This document shows positions 33,536-42,664 of a stretch of 64,000 nucleotides of DNA, piece after piece. Position numbers and translations under genes: made by a program. Source of the DNA: Pedobacter sp. (GTDB lineage Bacteria; Bacteroidota; Bacteroidia; Sphingobacteriales; Sphingobacteriaceae); the NCBI GenBank assembly GCA_031119475.1, contig JAVHXV010000009.1, forward strand, positions 1-64,000. The letters run 5' to 3'. How positions within the stretch are numbered: position 1 is the stretch's first letter; each line of letters starts with the position of its first letter. The notes beneath the pieces are model-generated. The model was not told the DNA's origin. It saw nothing but the letters and a program-made list of their open reading frames with translations, and searched no databases.

Positions 33536-33954
33536 TTGTAGAATTTTATGTTCTGTTTACGGTAGTCGATCTTCGCTTTGAAATTCATCAGGATATCACC
33601 GCCGATAATGGCTGCAATGGGTGGATGGCCCAATTGAAGGTAAGTGTCGATCACACTTTGGAGGTCTAGCGCAACTGCTGCATAATTTTTGAGCGTAAGC
33701 TTGCCGATCTTTAACTTGGGGATCGTTCCGTGTAGGGTAGTAGAGGTACTAAAAATGGTTGCGGCCTGATTTTCCTCATTTTCGATGAGCTCTTCGATAT
33801 GCCTGCCCATCAGGGTCTTATCAAATACAGACCGTGACGCGCCCGTATCGACCACGGCATACGCACTTTCCCCAAAAACAACGATTTCCACCAAAAGATG
33901 GAAACCGTCGTCTTGTAGGTTAATAATTTTTAAAGGAACAGTACTTGTCCGCAT
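33532..33954 (-). CDS. Retropepsin-like aspartic protease
   Basis: 140 residues, length of a retropepsin monomer. Catalytic VVDTGAS (Asp about residue 35) and the hydrophobic-hydrophobic-Gly motif IIGGDIL near 120 are both present. It must dimerise to form one active site. No signal peptide or membrane helix seen, so cytosolic. Its stop overlaps the amidase start (ATGA), so the two proteins are made together. Substrate unknown. Confidence 0.85.
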   Translation of the reverse strand: MRTSTVPLKIINLQDDGFHLLVEIVVFGESAYAVVDTGASRSVFDKTLMGRHIEELIENEENQAATIFSTSTTLHGTIPKLKIGKLTLKNYAAVALDLQSVIDTYLQLGHPPIAAIIGGDILMNFKAKIDYRKQNIKFYK

Positions 33955-34035
33955 CGATGCGCTTAAATGAGAAAAGATCTATTGTTCGGTCAACAATGAA
34001 ATGGTTTTTCACTAACCAACCAAACAACTATCCAA

Positions 34036-34974
34036 CTAAACCAATTTCATCTCTGCCAGCACATTGTTCATGTTGCGCACTGCATCTGCACTTTTGTTAA
34101 ATGCGGCCTGTTCATCTGCATTGAGTTTATAGTCGATGATTTTTTCCCAGCCGTTTCTGCCAATGATTACGGGAACACCAAGGCAGATATCTTTCTGTCC
34201 GTACTCACCATCAAGCGCAACACAGCAGGTAAACAATTTTTTTTCATCGCGAACAATCGCTTCGACCAAAGCTGCACCCGCTGCACCAGGGGCATACCAA
34301 GCTGATGTGCCCAACAATCCGGTCAGTGTAGCGCCTCCAACCATGGTGTCGGCAGCAACTTTTACCAAAGTAGCTTCATCCAAAAGATTGCTAACTGGCA
34401 AGCTTTGATAGGTTGCATAACGGGTCAACGGGATCATGGTCGTATCGCCATGGCCACCGATTACAAATCCCTGTAGGTCGTTTGAATTGCAGTTTAGGGC
34501 AACGCTCAGGTAATATTTGAAACGTGCGCTATCTAGGGTTCCGCCCATGCCAATAATCCTATTTTTAGGGAGGCCCAAAGATTTTAGCGCCAGGTAGGTC
34601 ATGGTGTCCATTGGATTACTGATCACCACAATAATCGCATCGGGAGAATATTTTAGGATATTTTCAGCTACGCCCTTTACAATTCCGGCATTGATACCGA
34701 TCAGTTCTTCGCGGGTCATCCCCGGTTTGCGCGGCAATCCCGAAGTGATAACAGCAACTGCAGAACCAGCGGTCTGGCTATAGTCATTGGTAACCCCTTT
34801 TATTTTGGTGTCAAATCCGAGCAATGTAGCGGTCTGCATCATGTCGATGGCCTTACCTTCGGCAAAACCTTCTTTGATGTCCAATAAAACCAATTCTTCG
34901 GCTAATTCTTTTCTTGCAATGTTGTCGGCACAAGTGGCACCAACTGCGCCGGCGCCTACTACGGTTATCTTCAT
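34036..34974 (-). CDS. mdh: Malate dehydrogenase
   Basis: TCA-cycle NAD-dependent oxidation of malate to oxaloacetate. 312 residues, LDH-like type. Rossmann VVGAGAVGATCADNIA (about 4-19), acidic NAD-binding LLDIKEG near 32, substrate Arg in GLPRKPGMTREEL (near 79-91), and catalytic GGHGDTTMIP (His about 175). The mobile-loop GLPRKPGM favours malate over lactate. Confidence 0.96.
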   Translation of the reverse strand: MKITVVGAGAVGATCADNIARKELAEELVLLDIKEGFAEGKAIDMMQTATLLGFDTKIKGVTNDYSQTAGSAVAVITSGLPRKPGMTREELIGINAGIVKGVAENILKYSPDAIIVVISNPMDTMTYLALKSLGLPKNRIIGMGGTLDSARFKYYLSVALNCNSNDLQGFVIGGHGDTTMIPLTRYATYQSLPVSNLLDEATLVKVAADTMVGGATLTGLLGTSAWYAPGAAGAALVEAIVRDEKKLFTCCVALDGEYGQKDICLGVPVIIGRNGWEKIIDYKLNADEQAAFNKSADAVRNMNNVLAEMKLV

Positions 34975-35210
34975 TTTATTATAGATTATGAATAGAAAAT
35001 GTTTTGATGCCGAAGTTATCGAATTGAATGGGAAATAAAAAAAGTTGCCAAGGTTTTTTGCGAGATAAAGGAGGTTAGCCCATTTTGCGGTCGGTATTGG
35101 GCTTTAGGATGTTGAGCATGAACTCCCAAACACAGCAGGTCGTGCTCCGGGTTGTAAATTTCTCAAAACAATCTTCATTTGGCTTTGGTTAATCTTAAAA
35201 CCGTTGTCAC

Positions 35211-35672
35211 ATGGAAAATTTGATCGAGAACCAGCCTGTTAACATTATCGATTATTCGGCATACGCCGGAAAATGGTATTCCCTATATTCAATTCCGACG
35301 CTTTTTGATAAAAATTGGAAGCAGACCATTGAAAATTATACCTTGGTTGATGCCGAACATTTCGATGTGCTGACCACTTACCATAAAAATGGAAATCCTG
35401 AAGAAAAATCGGTCCGGTCAAAATTGTTTTTTGATGAGCATCGGCCTGATGGCGATATGAAGGCACAGTTCATCTGGCCATTTAAGGCTGGATATTGGGT
35501 GATCGAACTGGCAGACGATTATAGTTATGTCGTGGTGGGCCACCCAGATAAAAAATACCTGTTTATCATGTCTAGGGAACCAAAAATGGATCCCGAACTA
35601 TTAAAGGAAATCATAGAGCGTTGCAGGCAAATGGGCTATGACATAGGAAGCCTGGTAAGCCAGGAGCATTAG
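35211..35672 (+). CDS. Lipocalin family protein (Blc-like)
   Basis: 153 residues. Signature YAGKWYSLYSIPTLFD (G-x-W, about 18-33), central KAQFIWPFKAGYWVIELADDYSYVVVG (key: YWVIELADDYSYVVVG, near 101-116), and YLFIMSREPKMD. Lacks the lipobox of Escherichia coli Blc and has no signal peptide seen, so it may be cytosolic. Binds a hydrophobic ligand or fatty acid by family inference. Confidence 0.88.
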   Translation: MENLIENQPVNIIDYSAYAGKWYSLYSIPTLFDKNWKQTIENYTLVDAEHFDVLTTYHKNGNPEEKSVRSKLFFDEHRPDGDMKAQFIWPFKAGYWVIELADDYSYVVVGHPDKKYLFIMSREPKMDPELLKEIIERCRQMGYDIGSLVSQEH

Positions 35673-35676
35673 TTTA

Positions 35677-35815
35677 TAGTTCTTAGTTTGCAGTTTTTAG
35701 CTCTAATCTCACCCAGAACTGTTAACTGTGAGCTACCAACTGAACTACATTTACCTTCTCTCTAGGATGAGCCTCTGCACCCAAAACTTTTAACTGATAA
35801 CTATCAACTAAAAAC
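35677..35815. repeat. Phrase repeat between lipocalin and GyrI-like genes
   Basis: Variants of 'agtttgcagttttta' on one side and 'ctgttaactgtgagctaccaactgaact' (shown in outline) on the other, followed by 'taactgataactatcaacta'. No gene. Confidence 0.6.
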
Positions 35816-36285
35816 TACCTGATCGGAATAAAAATCTCCTCTTCCGAATTGGGATCATTATTGCGGTATTTCTCTCCCAATATTTCAAAATGTGGCCGGT
35901 CATCAAGCTGGTAACCTGAATTTGGTAGCCACGATCCAAAGATGTACTGAAAAGTCTTGTAGCCTTCACTAGCTGGACCTTTGTGGAGGAACACTGCATA
36001 TTTGCCGGTAGGGATGGTGATCATTTCCATGCCTTCAGGAACCTTAATCGTGTCGCCTACTTCTACAGCAGCCCATTTTTCAAAAGTAGCTTGAAGATTT
36101 GCCATGTTGTGATGTGGCTTATAAACCTGCATAGAATACATTTCACTTCCGATTATATTGTTGATTTCGGCCCTACGGGGCATAAAACTGTTCCACAGTT
36201 CGAAAGTCTTGTTGTGGGCAATAGACATGTTAAGGTGTAGGCCCACTAGTGTTTTGGCAGGAAAGGTCTCGGTGCGGAGGAACAT
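35815..36285 (-). CDS. GyrI-like / AraC effector-binding domain protein
   Basis: 156 residues, stand-alone GyrI-like small-molecule-binding domain. Starts MFLRTETFPAKTLVGLHLNMS, with the family core FEKWAAVEVGD near 68, IPTGKYAVFLHKGP (about 90-103) and GYQLDDRPHFEILGEKY near 123. No DNA-binding domain. Members bind drugs or heterocycles; some are hydrolases. A 36-nt palindrome lies 46 nt before its start. Confidence 0.82.
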   Translation of the reverse strand: MFLRTETFPAKTLVGLHLNMSIAHNKTFELWNSFMPRRAEINNIIGSEMYSMQVYKPHHNMANLQATFEKWAAVEVGDTIKVPEGMEMITIPTGKYAVFLHKGPASEGYKTFQYIFGSWLPNSGYQLDDRPHFEILGEKYRNNDPNSEEEIFIPIR

Positions 36286-36331
36286 AACAATGGTAATTAT
36301 CTTACAAAGGTAATAAGCCTGGAGGAGCCTG

Positions 36332-36367
36332 ACAACCTCGCAGGTTCTTAAGAACCTGCGAGGTTGT
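36332..36367. repeat. Perfect 36-nt palindrome between GyrI-like gene and dnaE
   Basis: Arms read ACAACCTCGCAGGTTCTT and the complement, with CTTAAG at the centre. The same 36 nt are the core of the 42-nt palindrome at 62180-62221. It lies in a divergent promoter region. Confidence 0.92.
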
Positions 36368-36408
36368 ATTGTTGATAAATTCCTGACACGTTAGCCCCTT
36401 AAAATCTT

Positions 36409-36416
36409 TATTTTTG
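36409..36416 (+). promoter_or_regulatory. dnaE promoter -7 box
   Basis: TATTTTTG, perfect TAnnTTTG, 21 nt before the dnaE ATG. No clear -33 element. Confidence 0.5.
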
Positions 36417-36437
36417 ATTTCCAACATTTACCCGTCT

Positions 36438-39400
36438 ATGTACCTCATTTTTGATACTGAAACTACAGGCCTGCCCCGTAATTACAATGCGCCCATTACT
36501 GATACAGACAATTGGCCACGTTGTATCCAGATCGCCTGGCAATTGCATGACGACATGGGCAATCTGTTGGAGAACGAAGATTATCTTGTCAAGCCATCGG
36601 GATTTAATATTCCCTATGATGCAGAACGGATCCATGGCATTTCCACTGATCTGGCCAATGAGAGGGGAATTGAACTTAGTGAGGTTTTGACTAAATTTAA
36701 TGTGGCCTTAAGCAAGGCGAAATTTGTGGTTGGACAGAATATCGGATTTGATATCAATATCATGGGCTGTGAATTTCATCGCATGGGCGTTGAAAGTCCG
36801 ATGGGAAACATGCCAATTTTGGATACCTGTACGGAAATTACAGCAGAACTGTTAAAAATCCCGGGAGGTAGGGGTGGCAAATTCAAACTGCCCACGTTGA
36901 CTGAACTGCACCAATATCTTTTCGGCGTTCCGTTTGCCGAAGCACATAATGCTACCGCTGATGTGGAGGCAACGACCCGTTGTTTCCTGGAACTGATCAA
37001 AAATGAAATCTTCAAGAAAGAAGAACTGCTTGTTGATACGGATTATTTTCTGCGTTTTAAAGAAGCTAATCCCATTCCTATTGCACCTGTCGGGCTCCAG
37101 CATGTTAACCTCAAGGCCGCATCAGACGAGATCAGGAAAAAATTACAACAAACAGAAACAGGGGGGATCTCCAAGCAGACACTGGCGGATAATAAACAGG
37201 AGCTGGCAACCGCGCGTTTTGTCCATCTGCATAACCATACGCAGTTTTCGGTACTCCAGTCGACCATCAGCGTGCCCGATCTGGTCAAAGCTGCGGCCGC
37301 ACATGATATGCCTGCCGTAGCCATTACCGATCATGCGAACATGATGGGGGCATTTCACTTTGTGAGCAACATATCCAAAGTAAACAAAGAGATCAAGGCC
37401 AAAAACGAAGAAGCTATTGCTAAAGGTGAAAAGCCTACTGGGCAACCTGTAAAGCCAATTGTTGGTGTCGAATTTTTCGTTTGCGACGACCATAGCGATA
37501 AAACAAGAAAGGATGATGGCTATCAGGTTGTTCTGCTTGCCAAAAATAAACAGGGCTATCATAACCTGGCAAAAATGTCATCGATTGCCTATACCAAAGG
37601 ATTTTACTATGTGCCACGGATTGATCGCCAGGTCATCGAACAATATAAAAGTGACATTATTGTGCTCTCCGGAAATCTATATGGAGAAATTCCGAGCAAG
37701 TTGCTAAATCTCGGAGAAAAGCAGGCAGAAGAGGCTTTGCTCTGGTGGAAAGCGCAGTTTGGCAGCGATTTCTACATTGAAGTGATGCGCCATCACCAGG
37801 AGAATGAAGACCGTGTAAATGCCGATCTGATTGCATTGGCACGAAAACATGATGTCAGACTGGTAGCTACCAATAATACCTATTACATCAATAAAAAAGA
37901 TGCAAATGCCCACGATATCCTGCTTTGCGTAAAGGATGCCGAGAAGCAGGCTACTCCTATTGGTCGTGGACGAGGCTATCGATATGGCTTGCCTAATCAG
38001 GAATACTATTTTAAGTCGGCAGAAGAAATGAAGGCACTTTTTGCCGACCTGCCCGAAGCAATTTTGAGTACTGGAGAAATTGCAGACAAAGTTGAGCCCT
38101 ATGAATTGGCACGTGAGGTACTTTTGCCCAAATTCGATATCCCTGAAGAATTTCAGGTTGATGAAGATCTGACAGACGGAGGTAAGCGGGGCGAGAACAA
38201 ATACCTTCGTTACCTTACCTATGAGGGTGCAAAGAAACGATATGGGGAACTAACCGATGAAATTACAGAGCGATTGGATTTTGAACTGGCAACGATAGAG
38301 CGGACAGGTTATCCAGGCTATTTCCTGATCGTACAGGATTTTATTGCGGAAGCCCGCAGAAGAGACGTTTCTGTTGGTCCGGGACGTGGCTCTGCTGCCG
38401 GATCGGTGGTGGCCTATTGCTTATGGATCACCAACATCGACCCGATGAAGTATGACCTGCTATTTGAGCGGTTCCTTAATCCAGATCGTGTTTCCATGCC
38501 CGATATCGATATCGACTTTGACGATGAAGGCCGTGGCAGGGTCATGGATTATGTGATCAATAAATATGGTTCGAGCCAGGTTGCGCAGATCATCACCTAT
38601 GGTACCATGGCAGCCAAATCTTCGATCCGTGATACGGCCCGGGTATTGGACCTTCCGCTGTTTGAGGCCGATAAGATTGCCAAGCTCATTCCGAATATGA
38701 AGCTTGCCAAAATCTTTAATCTGGAAGAAAAAGCACTAAAAGCCGCGCTACGTCCAGATGAATATGAACGGGTAAACGAACTTAAGAACTTGGCATCGGC
38801 CAAAAATCTGGGCGCTGAAACCATAGAACAGGCCATTGTACTGGAAGGTTCATTGCGCAATACCGGTATCCATGCCTGTGGAGTGATCATTACACCAGAT
38901 GACATTACAAATTTCGTTCCTGTAGCAACGGCAAAGGATTCAGATTTATATGTTACACAGTTCGATAACTCGGTAGTAGAGAGCGCAGGATTGCTCAAAA
39001 TGGACTTTTTGGGATTAAAAACCCTGACCCTAATTAAAGATACCGTTAAGTTGGTGAAAAAAAGGCATGATATAGACCTTGATCCCGACCGTTTTCCCAT
39101 TGACGATGTCAAAACTTATGAGCTCTTCCAGCGTGGCGAAACCGTAGGGATTTTCCAGTACGAGAGCGCCGGTATGCAAAAGTACATGAAGGAATTAAAG
39201 CCAACTGTTTTTGGTGACCTGATTGCGATGAATGCCTTGTACCGCCCTGGACCGATTGCCTATATCCCAAGCTTTATCCGTAGAAAAAATGGAGAAGAAG
39301 AGATCAAATATGACCTGGATGCCTGCGAGGAATTATTGAAAGAAACCTATGGAATTACGGTCTATCAGGAACAGGTGATGCTTTTATCGCAAAAATTGGC

Positions 39401-40871
39401 CGATTTTACCAAGGGGGAAGCTGACGTGCTGCGTAAGGCGATGGGTAAAAAGCAACGGGATGTATTGGATAAGATGAAGCCCAAATTTATTAAGCAAGCC
39501 GCAGAAAAAGGTCATGACGCAACAATCCTGGAAAAGATATGGAAAGATTGGGAAGCCTTTGCGGAATATGCATTCAACAAATCCCATTCTACCTGTTATG
39601 CATGGATTGCCTACCAGACTGCCTATTTGAAGGCAAATTTTCCTGCCGAATACATGGCCGCGGTATTGTCCAACAACATGAGCGATATCAAACAGGTCGC
39701 CTTCTTTATGGAAGAGTGTCGGCAAATGGGCGTTACCGTATTGGGCCCAGATGTAAATGAGTCTGACCTTAAATTTTCGGTCAATTCAAGAGGTGAAGTG
39801 CGGTTTGGCATGTCTGCCGTAAAAGGTGTGGGCGAAAAGGCTGTAGAAAGTATCATCGAAGAACGCCTGGCCAATGGTGCTTATGCCAGTGTATTCGAAT
39901 TTGCTAAACGCTCAAATACAAGGATTGTCAATAAAAAAGCTTACGAAAGCTTTGTGTACAGTGGCGCATTTGACGCGTTCGGATTCCATAGGGCACAATA
40001 CTTTTATATTGGCGCCAATGATAAAATGAATGGGATCGAAAAGCTGATCAAATACGCGAACGATTTTCAAAATAATGAAAATTCTTCACAGGCATCCCTA
40101 TTTGGAGGTTCAAAAGCCGACCTGATCCTGGAACCAACTTTTCCGGTGTCTCCAGAATGGGGACTGATCGACCGCCTGAAGTATGAGAAAGATGCCATCG
40201 GGATTTTCTTGTCAGGACATCCATTAGATGATTTCCGATTTGAACTGAACCATTATTGCCAACATTCGGTTCGTCACATCAGCATCGTAAACAAGATCAG
40301 GAGCGGCGACACCAATGAAGAAATCCTTGCAGAATTTGAAAGTATCAAAAATAGGGATTTGGTAGTAGGCGGATTGGTCGTACTCGCATCGCAACGGATT
40401 ACCAAAACAGGAAAGCCATTTGGTACCTTTATCTTCGAAGACTATGATGAGAGCTGTGAAATTGCTCTTTTTGGTGATGATTTTTTGCGGTTCAAAGAAT
40501 TTTTAACTGAGGGATATTTTCTGCAGATCAGGGGCACCGTAGGCGAAAGGTTTAGAAAAGAGGGAGATTGGGAATTTAAAGTAACGGCCATTAACCTATT
40601 GGCAGAACTGAGGGAAAAGCTGACGAAATGCATCACCATACAAGTTCCAATTGAGGCCATTAATGACGAATTCATGCAGAAGATAGCTATTATGCTCGAA
40701 GAAAACAAAGAAAATAGCGAACGCCACAATTGTAAGCTAAATTTTGAAGTCTATGATAGGGAGCAGAACCTCAAGCTAGAACTGCCCTCAAAATCGTTAA
40801 AGATTAACCCGAACAACCAGTTTTTAGAACAATTAACCAAAATAAATGTTGTGAACTATAAGCTAAACTAG
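36438..40871 (+). CDS. dnaE: DNA polymerase III subunit alpha with N-terminal DnaQ-type exonuclease
   Basis: Replicative polymerase, 1477 residues from the ATG giving MYLIFDTETTGLP (an upstream TTG adds eight unlikely residues). N-terminal DEDDh 3'-5' exonuclease: FDTETTG (about 5-11), GQNIGFDIN near 105, and AHNATADVE near 176. Then the PHP domain (VHLHNHTQFS, about 261), palm with PDIDIDFDDEG (about 688-698), helix-hairpin-helix region, and an OB fold near 1310 (GGLVVLASQRITKTGKPFG). Usual DnaE is about 1160 residues; the excess is the exonuclease. Layout differs from PolC, where the exonuclease splits PHP. Confidence 0.95.
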   Translation: MYLIFDTETTGLPRNYNAPITDTDNWPRCIQIAWQLHDDMGNLLENEDYLVKPSGFNIPYDAERIHGISTDLANERGIELSEVLTKFNVALSKAKFVVGQNIGFDINIMGCEFHRMGVESPMGNMPILDTCTEITAELLKIPGGRGGKFKLPTLTELHQYLFGVPFAEAHNATADVEATTRCFLELIKNEIFKKEELLVDTDYFLRFKEANPIPIAPVGLQHVNLKAASDEIRKKLQQTETGGISKQTLADNKQELATARFVHLHNHTQFSVLQSTISVPDLVKAAAAHDMPAVAITDHANMMGAFHFVSNISKVNKEIKAKNEEAIAKGEKPTGQPVKPIVGVEFFVCDDHSDKTRKDDGYQVVLLAKNKQGYHNLAKMSSIAYTKGFYYVPRIDRQVIEQYKSDIIVLSGNLYGEIPSKLLNLGEKQAEEALLWWKAQFGSDFYIEVMRHHQENEDRVNADLIALARKHDVRLVATNNTYYINKKDANAHDILLCVKDAEKQATPIGRGRGYRYGLPNQEYYFKSAEEMKALFADLPEAILSTGEIADKVEPYELAREVLLPKFDIPEEFQVDEDLTDGGKRGENKYLRYLTYEGAKKRYGELTDEITERLDFELATIERTGYPGYFLIVQDFIAEARRRDVSVGPGRGSAAGSVVAYCLWITNIDPMKYDLLFERFLNPDRVSMPDIDIDFDDEGRGRVMDYVINKYGSSQVAQIITYGTMAAKSSIRDTARVLDLPLFEADKIAKLIPNMKLAKIFNLEEKALKAALRPDEYERVNELKNLASAKNLGAETIEQAIVLEGSLRNTGIHACGVIITPDDITNFVPVATAKDSDLYVTQFDNSVVESAGLLKMDFLGLKTLTLIKDTVKLVKKRHDIDLDPDRFPIDDVKTYELFQRGETVGIFQYESAGMQKYMKELKPTVFGDLIAMNALYRPGPIAYIPSFIRRKNGEEEIKYDLDACEELLKETYGITVYQEQVMLLSQKLADFTKGEADVLRKAMGKKQRDVLDKMKPKFIKQAAEKGHDATILEKIWKDWEAFAEYAFNKSHSTCYAWIAYQTAYLKANFPAEYMAAVLSNNMSDIKQVAFFMEECRQMGVTVLGPDVNESDLKFSVNSRGEVRFGMSAVKGVGEKAVESIIEERLANGAYASVFEFAKRSNTRIVNKKAYESFVYSGAFDAFGFHRAQYFYIGANDKMNGIEKLIKYANDFQNNENSSQASLFGGSKADLILEPTFPVSPEWGLIDRLKYEKDAIGIFLSGHPLDDFRFELNHYCQHSVRHISIVNKIRSGDTNEEILAEFESIKNRDLVVGGLVVLASQRITKTGKPFGTFIFEDYDESCEIALFGDDFLRFKEFLTEGYFLQIRGTVGERFRKEGDWEFKVTAINLLAELREKLTKCITIQVPIEAINDEFMQKIAIMLEENKENSERHNCKLNFEVYDREQNLKLELPSKSLKINPNNQFLEQLTKINVVNYKLN

Positions 40872-40920
40872 CTCGGCACCTAGCGTTGCCTCACCTAAAT
40901 GTCAAATTGACAGCCTGACA

Positions 40921-40950
40921 TTGATGGCACTACAATTGCTCATATATTTG
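40921..40950 (+). promoter_or_regulatory. trxA promoter
   Basis: TTG at 40921-40923, 19-nt spacer, TATATTTG at 40943-40950: both Bacteroidota elements at the ideal distance, 22 nt before the trxA ATG. The best promoter in the window. Confidence 0.82.
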
Positions 40951-40972
40951 TATATAAATTTAAAATTAAGTT

Positions 40973-41290
40973 ATGGCTTTAGAAATAACAGATGCGAACT
41001 TCGAGGAAGTTGTATTAAAATCAGATAAACCTGTATTGGTAGATTTTTGGGCAGAATGGTGTGGCCCTTGTCGTATGGTTGGTCCGGTAGTGGACGAAAT
41101 TTCAAAAGAATACGAAGGGAAAGCTTTGGTTGGAAAAGTGAATGTTGATAACAACCCTCAGATTTCGACGCAATTTGGTATCCGTAACATCCCTGCACTA
41201 TTGTTCTTCAAAAATGGAGAAGTAGTAGACAAACAAGTCGGTGCTGTTCCAAAATCAGTATTAGCCGGAAAATTAGATAAACAACTTTAA
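40973..41290 (+). CDS. trxA: Thioredoxin
   Basis: General disulfide reductase, 105 residues. Active site [11 protein letters not shown] (CGPC about 30-33) and cis-Pro NIPALLFF (near 73). No signal peptide, so cytosolic. Its own promoter and a terminator make it monocistronic. Confidence 0.97.
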   Translation: MALEITDANFEEVVLKSDKPVLVDFWAEWCGPCRMVGPVVDEISKEYEGKALVGKVNVDNNPQISTQFGIRNIPALLFFKNGEVVDKQVGAVPKSVLAGKLDKQL

Positions 41291-41330
41291 TGCTACGACA
41301 GTTGGTCATTCATCAGCTGTGATCAGATAC

Positions 41331-41363
41331 AAAGCCTTGGATTTTACGCCAAGGCTTTTTTTG
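41331..41363 (+). terminator. Terminator after trxA
   Basis: AAAGCCTTGG / CCAAGGCTTT around ATTTTACG, then a T run. Confidence 0.9.
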
Positions 41364-41434
41364 TTGGACCAATAAGGCATTGAGTTAGGAGATTTGAGCA
41401 ATTTTTCGCTATTTTTAGTAAATATTGAATCTGA

Positions 41435-42622
41435 ATGAAAAGAATTTATTTGCCATTACTTATTGGTTTTTTCATCTTTGGCACTGCCATTGCCCAAGCA
41501 CCTGTAGAAAAACTTAAACCTAGTGCAAACTATAAGCCCGCATTTGCTGGACAGACCAGAATTACTGGCATAAAAACTTCCACACCATTATCGATTACCA
41601 TCATCAATAAAAACCTGGCTAGGCCTTGGGGCCTTTCAGTAATGCCGGATGGCCGCTTTCTGATTACCCAAAAGGAAGGGAACATGGTTATTTTGGATAA
41701 ACAGGGGAAACTTTTAAAAACCATTTCTGGATTGCCAAAGGTCGAAGATTCTGGACAGGGAGGGCTGCTGGACGTGACGTTGCCATCAGATTTTAATAAA
41801 ACAAGGATGGTCTACTGGGCCTATTCAGAACCCCAGTCCAATGGGGCGGTATTGGTTATTGCTAAAGGAAAATTGGCCAATGACGACAGTTCAATCGAAA
41901 ATCAGGTCATTATCTATCGGGCCAACCCAGTTTATAAGGGCAAACTGCAATATGGCTCAAGGATTGTGTTTGATAAAAATGGAAACCTTTTTGTAAGTAC
42001 TGGTGAACGTTCTGGAAAAGATATTAGAGACCAGGCGCAGGAATTGAATTCTTCATTGGGAAAAATACTTCACCTTACAACAAGCGGGAAAGCTGTAACA
42101 GGTGGGCCATTTGCGAACAAGGCCAATGCGCTTCCCGAAATTTATAGCTATGGGCACCGCAATCCTGATGGGCTGGCAATCGACCCATCAACAGGTGAAT
42201 TGTGGGAAGCAGAATTTGGCCCCAAAGGCGGAGACGAACTCAACTTGATCCGTCCTGGCAAGAACTATGGATGGCCAGTAATTACCTATGGAACAGAATA
42301 CAGTGGTGCCAAAGTTGGCGATGGCATTCAGCAGCAAGAAGGTATGGAACAGCCTGTCTATTATTGGAATCCGGTAATTTCGCCTGGAAGCATTGCATTT
42401 TATACCGGAAATGCAGTTCCCGAATGGAAGGGAAATCTTTTTGTGGCCGCATTAAGCGGTTCCCATATCATTAGGTTAACATTGAAGCAAAACAAGGTTA
42501 ACGGAGAAGAAAGATTACTGGAGGATAAGGGGGAACGCTTTAGGGATTTAGCAACAGGAAAAGACGGTGCACTCTATGCCATTACCGATGGTGGCAATCT
42601 TTACAGAATTACTAAGCAATAA
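41435..42622 (+). CDS. PQQ-dependent sugar dehydrogenase (soluble aldose dehydrogenase type)
   Basis: 395 residues, signal peptide ending GTAIAQAP (cleavage about residue 20). Six-bladed beta-propeller of the GDH-B/YliI family: RPWGLSVMPDGRFLITQKEG (key: RPWGLSVMPDG, near 63), YGHRNPDGLAIDPSTGELWEAEFGPKGGDELN (key: GHRNPDGLA, near 236; EFGPKGGDEL). It would oxidise aldoses in the periplasm using PQQ. No PQQ biosynthesis genes are in the window, so the cofactor is assumed to be imported or made elsewhere. Confidence 0.9.
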   Translation: MKRIYLPLLIGFFIFGTAIAQAPVEKLKPSANYKPAFAGQTRITGIKTSTPLSITIINKNLARPWGLSVMPDGRFLITQKEGNMVILDKQGKLLKTISGLPKVEDSGQGGLLDVTLPSDFNKTRMVYWAYSEPQSNGAVLVIAKGKLANDDSSIENQVIIYRANPVYKGKLQYGSRIVFDKNGNLFVSTGERSGKDIRDQAQELNSSLGKILHLTTSGKAVTGGPFANKANALPEIYSYGHRNPDGLAIDPSTGELWEAEFGPKGGDELNLIRPGKNYGWPVITYGTEYSGAKVGDGIQQQEGMEQPVYYWNPVISPGSIAFYTGNAVPEWKGNLFVAALSGSHIIRLTLKQNKVNGEERLLEDKGERFRDLATGKDGALYAITDGGNLYRITKQ

Positions 42623-42664
42623 GTACACCACCTCCCATGCGAGGTGCTGTACCTGCACTAGGCT

